The position numbers and the translations under genes are program-made. This document shows positions 61,136-64,000 of a stretch of DNA of 64,000 bases, one piece after another (the first letter of the stretch is position 1; the number at the start of each line of letters is the position of its first letter). The notes beneath the pieces are model-generated. The model was not told where the DNA came from. It did no database searches and worked only from the letters and a program-made list of their open reading frames with translations. The DNA lies in assembly GCF_007752935.1 (NCBI RefSeq), contig NZ_CP036319.1, positions 1,116,001 to 1,180,000 of the forward strand, in the 5' to 3' direction. This DNA comes from Crateriforma conspicua. GTDB lineage: Bacteria; Planctomycetota; Planctomycetia; Pirellulales; Pirellulaceae.

Positions 61136-62611
61136 TCAGCGTGATTGGATCCAGCGCAACAGCGTTCGGACCATCGCCCCGGTTGCTCCGGCATCGCGAT
61201 GGGGCAGCGGCGAATCGGCGAATGCCGGGCCGGCGATGTCCATGTGAACCCACGGGGTATCGCCGACAAATTGTTCCAGCAGTTTGGCCGCCGTGATAGC
61301 ACCGCCCCAGCGTCCTTCGCCGACATTCTTGATGTCCGCGACTTTGCTTTTGATCTTCTCGTCGTACAGCGAAAACATGGGCAATTGCCAGGCGGGTTCG
61401 CCTTCGGCATCCGCCGCCACACGAACTTCGCCGCACAGGTCATCCCGGTTGCTCATCAGGCCGGTGACTTCACGCCCCAATGCGACCATACAGGCACCGG
61501 TCAGGGTCGCCAGATCGACCATCGCTTGTGGTTGGTGTCCGACCGCGACATCCAACGTGTCGGCCAACACGACACGACCTTCGGCATCGGTGTTCAAGAT
61601 TTCAATGGTCGTGCCTTGCCGCGTTTCGATCACGTCGCCCAGTTTGTAGCTGGACCCGCTGACCATGTTTTCGGCCAACCCGCAAAACCCGATGACGTTC
61701 CGTGGGATTTTCAGTTGGGCCACTGCGCGCATCACGCTGGCAACCGTGGCCGCACCGGCCATGTCGCACTTCATGTCGACCATGCCTTCGCTGGGTTTCA
61801 GCGACAGACCGCCGCTGTCAAACGTGACGCCTTTGCCGACCAGTGCGATCGGCGCCTCATTGGGGTCGGCGGCCCCGTTGTGCCGAAGAATGACCAGTCG
61901 CGGTCGGCGTGCGGAACCCTGGCCGACGGCCAAGATCGCACGACAGCCTTCGGATTCCAAACGGTGTTCGTCCCAGACTTCGACCTCAAGCCCGACCTCG
62001 CCGCCGAACGATTGTGCCCGAGCGGCGAAGCTTTCGGGATACAGGATGCCCGCCGGTTCATTGACCAAACGTCGGCACCGATTGACGGCGTCCCCGATGA
62101 TCTTTCCCGTGGCCACTTGTCGTTGACCGGTACCCAAGAAGTCGATCTGTGTCGGGACATAGAATTGGGGCGTGTCACCCTGTTGATAGATGCCCTGCGT
62201 TTCACACCCGGCCAAAGCACCGGCAACCACGGCATCGACGTTTTCGGGGGCGGCCAAGCTTGCGGCGTCGATCACCACGCGTTGACGCTGACGTTTGGTC
62301 AGTTTGCGAATTGCCGTTGCAGCCAGATCGAATCCATCGGACCGCTGTTGCTTGGCACCCGTTCCGATGGTCATGATCAGCGGCACATCGGCATCGCCGG
62401 TGGTGACCATGAACACTTCGCCGCATTTGCCGCTGATTTCACCTCGCCCGATCCAGTCGTCGATCAGTTGCCGCTGCGTCGCCGAAACGCTAGGCGTCTG
62501 CCGCATGGCATCGGTGCCCGATATGACACCGACGACCAGGCAATCGCAGCGACCATCAAGGTCAGAAACGGCGTTCAATTTGGGCGTGGGCAACGGAAGG
62601 CTGTTGGGCAT
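61136..62611 (-). CDS. pepA: Leucyl aminopeptidase (M17)
   Basis: A 491-residue cytosol aminopeptidase. The two-metal site and catalytic residues match the PepA pattern: Lys260 and Asp265 in 'VGKGVTFDSGGLSLKP' (Lys272), Asp283 in 'MKCDMAGAA', and Asp342/Glu344/Arg346 in the signature 'NTDAEGRVVLADTL'. The spacing is as in E. coli PepA. The start ATG at 62611 ('MPNSLPLP') was chosen over the GC-rich upstream extension to 62692. The N-terminal domain (1-165) is variable. It acts in the cytoplasm in peptide turnover. Confidence 0.95.
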   Translation of the reverse strand: MPNSLPLPTPKLNAVSDLDGRCDCLVVGVISGTDAMRQTPSVSATQRQLIDDWIGRGEISGKCGEVFMVTTGDADVPLIMTIGTGAKQQRSDGFDLAATAIRKLTKRQRQRVVIDAASLAAPENVDAVVAGALAGCETQGIYQQGDTPQFYVPTQIDFLGTGQRQVATGKIIGDAVNRCRRLVNEPAGILYPESFAARAQSFGGEVGLEVEVWDEHRLESEGCRAILAVGQGSARRPRLVILRHNGAADPNEAPIALVGKGVTFDSGGLSLKPSEGMVDMKCDMAGAATVASVMRAVAQLKIPRNVIGFCGLAENMVSGSSYKLGDVIETRQGTTIEILNTDAEGRVVLADTLDVAVGHQPQAMVDLATLTGACMVALGREVTGLMSNRDDLCGEVRVAADAEGEPAWQLPMFSLYDEKIKSKVADIKNVGEGRWGGAITAAKLLEQFVGDTPWVHMDIAGPAFADSPLPHRDAGATGAMVRTLLRWIQSR

Positions 62612-62824
62612 AGGACCGGCAGGGGCGTCAAAGGCAATCGGCGTCGGAAAAGTTGCACGGTGAAACGGATCCGGGCATCGCAACGGGGGCACCGACGCGT
62701 TAGTGTAGCGCCGCGGTAACGGTTATCACAGCCAGCTCCCCCCCTGATTAAATCCGCCAGTTGGCGGCGCGGGTGAAAGACAAACACGGGGGCGATCGAC
62801 AGTACGTGCAAGAGATTCCCGATC

Positions 62825-64000
62825 GTGAAGCATCGAAGTACCCGTGACGTTGTAGACGACCTTCGTGCCGGCGGTCGGTTGATCGAGATCGACGATCCGG
62901 TGGATCCCCATTTGGAGGCTGCGGAGATCCAGCGCCGCGTCTATGCCAACGGGGGTCCCGCGATCCTGTTTCAGCGTTTGGTGGGGACTGAGTTTCCTGC
63001 GGTTTCGAATCTGTTCGGTTCCTTGGACCAGGCACGCTATCTGTTTCGCAGCACGCTGGAATCGGTTCGCCGGCTGATTGAAATGAAGGTGGATCCGTCC
63101 GCGTTGCCCAAACGGCCGCTACGTTACGCCGGTGTTCCCGTGACGGCTTTGCGAATGTTGCCTCGTAAGGTCCGCCGTGGCGCGGTGATGGGACACCAAA
63201 CGGCATTGTCCAAATTGCCGCCGATCAAATGCTGGCCCGATGACGGTGGTGCCTTTGTAACGCTGCCACAGGTCCTAAGCAGTGATCCGGATCAACCGAA
63301 TCATCTGATGAAGATCAATCTGGGAATGTATCGGGTCCAGCTGAACGGCAACGATTACGAAACGGATCGTGAAACCGGATTGCATTATCAGATCCATCGC
63401 GGCATCGGGGTGCACCACCGCCGTGCGCTCGACCTGGGCCAACCGTTAAAGGTCGTGATCACCGTCGGCGGCAGCCCGGCGATGTCTTTGGCGGCGGTGA
63501 TGCCATTGCCCGAAGGATTGACGGAACTGACGTTTGCCGGGGCGCTTGCCGGTCGCCGGATTCGCATGATCGTGGGTGATCACGCACCAGTTTATGCCGA
63601 TGCTGATTTTGCGATTGTGGGAACGATTGATCCCGGTCGCACCAAACCCGAAGGCCCCTTTGGAGACCACTTGGGCTATTACAGTTTGCGGCACGATTAC
63701 CCAGTGCTTCGTGTCCAGCACGTCTGGCACCGCAATGACGCCATCTGGCCTTTCACCGTGGTCGGGCGTCCGCCTCAGGAAGACACCACGTTTGGTCAGC
63801 TGATTCACGAATTGACCGATCCGATCATCCCCACGGTCATTCCGGGGGTAAAGGCGGTTCACGCGGTCGATGCGGCCGGCGTCCATCCGCTGTTGTTGGC
63901 CATCGGCAGCGAACGTTACATGCCCTACATGGAACGAAGCGAGCCTCAGGAATTACTGACCCAGGCGAATGCCATTTTGGGCAATGGTCAGTTGTCGTTG
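62825..64000 (+). CDS. UbiD-family decarboxylase (truncated by window end)
   Basis: 392 codons are visible with no stop. The start is a GTG at 62825: an in-frame TGA lies 17 codons upstream and there is no ATG between. The N-terminus shows the UbiD pattern 'STRDVVDDLRAGGRLIEIDDPVDPHLEAAEIQRRVYANGGPAILF' with 'FPAVSNLFGS', then 'NLGMYRVQL' and 'HYQIHRGIGVHHRRA'. The strongly conserved 'KPEGPFGDHLGYYS' holds a catalytic glutamate of the prenyl-FMN site. UbiD enzymes decarboxylate aromatic or alpha,beta-unsaturated acids with prenylated FMN made by UbiX. Planctomycete homologues are often of the UbiQ/menaquinone (MqnP-context) type; the exact substrate is open. It is divergent from pepA. Confidence 0.9.
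   Translation, partial: MKHRSTRDVVDDLRAGGRLIEIDDPVDPHLEAAEIQRRVYANGGPAILFQRLVGTEFPAVSNLFGSLDQARYLFRSTLESVRRLIEMKVDPSALPKRPLRYAGVPVTALRMLPRKVRRGAVMGHQTALSKLPPIKCWPDDGGAFVTLPQVLSSDPDQPNHLMKINLGMYRVQLNGNDYETDRETGLHYQIHRGIGVHHRRALDLGQPLKVVITVGGSPAMSLAAVMPLPEGLTELTFAGALAGRRIRMIVGDHAPVYADADFAIVGTIDPGRTKPEGPFGDHLGYYSLRHDYPVLRVQHVWHRNDAIWPFTVVGRPPQEDTTFGQLIHELTDPIIPTVIPGVKAVHAVDAAGVHPLLLAIGSERYMPYMERSEPQELLTQANAILGNGQLSL

Noticed and set aside
61145-62719. 524-codon open frame on the plus strand antisense to pepA
   Set aside because: It is a shadow of codon bias in a real M17 gene; composition is Gly/Asp/His/Phe-rich with no domain, and pepA has all catalytic residues.
1-64000. CRISPR arrays, tRNA or rRNA genes, transposases, integrases, phage genes
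   Set aside because: No regularly spaced repeats, cloverleaf candidates or mobile-element proteins were seen on either strand.

Overview
The window reads as core chromosome of a marine-type planctomycete, most likely Pirellulaceae (Rhodopirellula, Rubripirellula or Novipirellula-like). The main evidence is an adjacent DUF1800/DUF1501 gene pair with a Tat signal, a PEP-CTERM protein, moderately GC-rich DNA with frequent GTG/TTG starts, few Shine-Dalgarno sequences, and housekeeping genes scattered as singletons. I see no tRNA, rRNA, CRISPR array, insertion sequence or prophage. The 5' edge cuts a beta-helix protein and the 3' edge cuts a UbiD-family decarboxylase.

Layout. 1-1273: tail of a beta-helix protein and a PEP-CTERM protein. 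1472-13584 (minus): a compact type II secretion operon in the order gspD-E-F-G-H-I-J-K-C-L-M, closed by a TPR protein with a lipoprotein-like N-terminus that could be a pilotin. Several start codons become clear from 4-bp stop/start overlaps. 13694-17039: DUF1800 and DUF1501. 17235-19132: folC and a possible 49-residue ORF. 19291-24079 (plus): a three-gene ABC-2 transporter operon. 24116-26939: MFS transporter and dihydrolipoyl dehydrogenase. 27193-36904: translation and metabolism (rpsD, proB, purF, rplA-rplJ-rplL, pterin carbinolamine dehydratase, metK), with three well-formed intrinsic terminators. 37189-45709: a VWA protein, a secreted esterase, a 63-residue membrane protein coupled to miaB, a complementary pair of M16 peptidases and a large unrecognised protein. 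45737-49141: a hybrid histidine kinase.

49404-55266 holds half of a Tad (Flp) pilus locus: flp, a tiny membrane ORF, cpaA, cpaB, cpaC and cpaE. The ATPase and platform genes (tadA/B/C) are absent. The flp leader carries what I read as a cyclic-di-GMP-I (GEMM) riboswitch followed by an intrinsic terminator, which would place the pilin under second-messenger attenuation. This is the most interesting signal in the window. 55271-61121 is an RND efflux system with a divergent TetR regulator and a near-perfect 51-bp dyad operator that stops 3 bp before the tetR start codon. 61136-64000: leucyl aminopeptidase and the truncated UbiD-family gene.

The window therefore combines two envelope machines (T2SS and Tad pilus) with a kinase and a riboswitch that could tie surface attachment to c-di-GMP, set among housekeeping genes.
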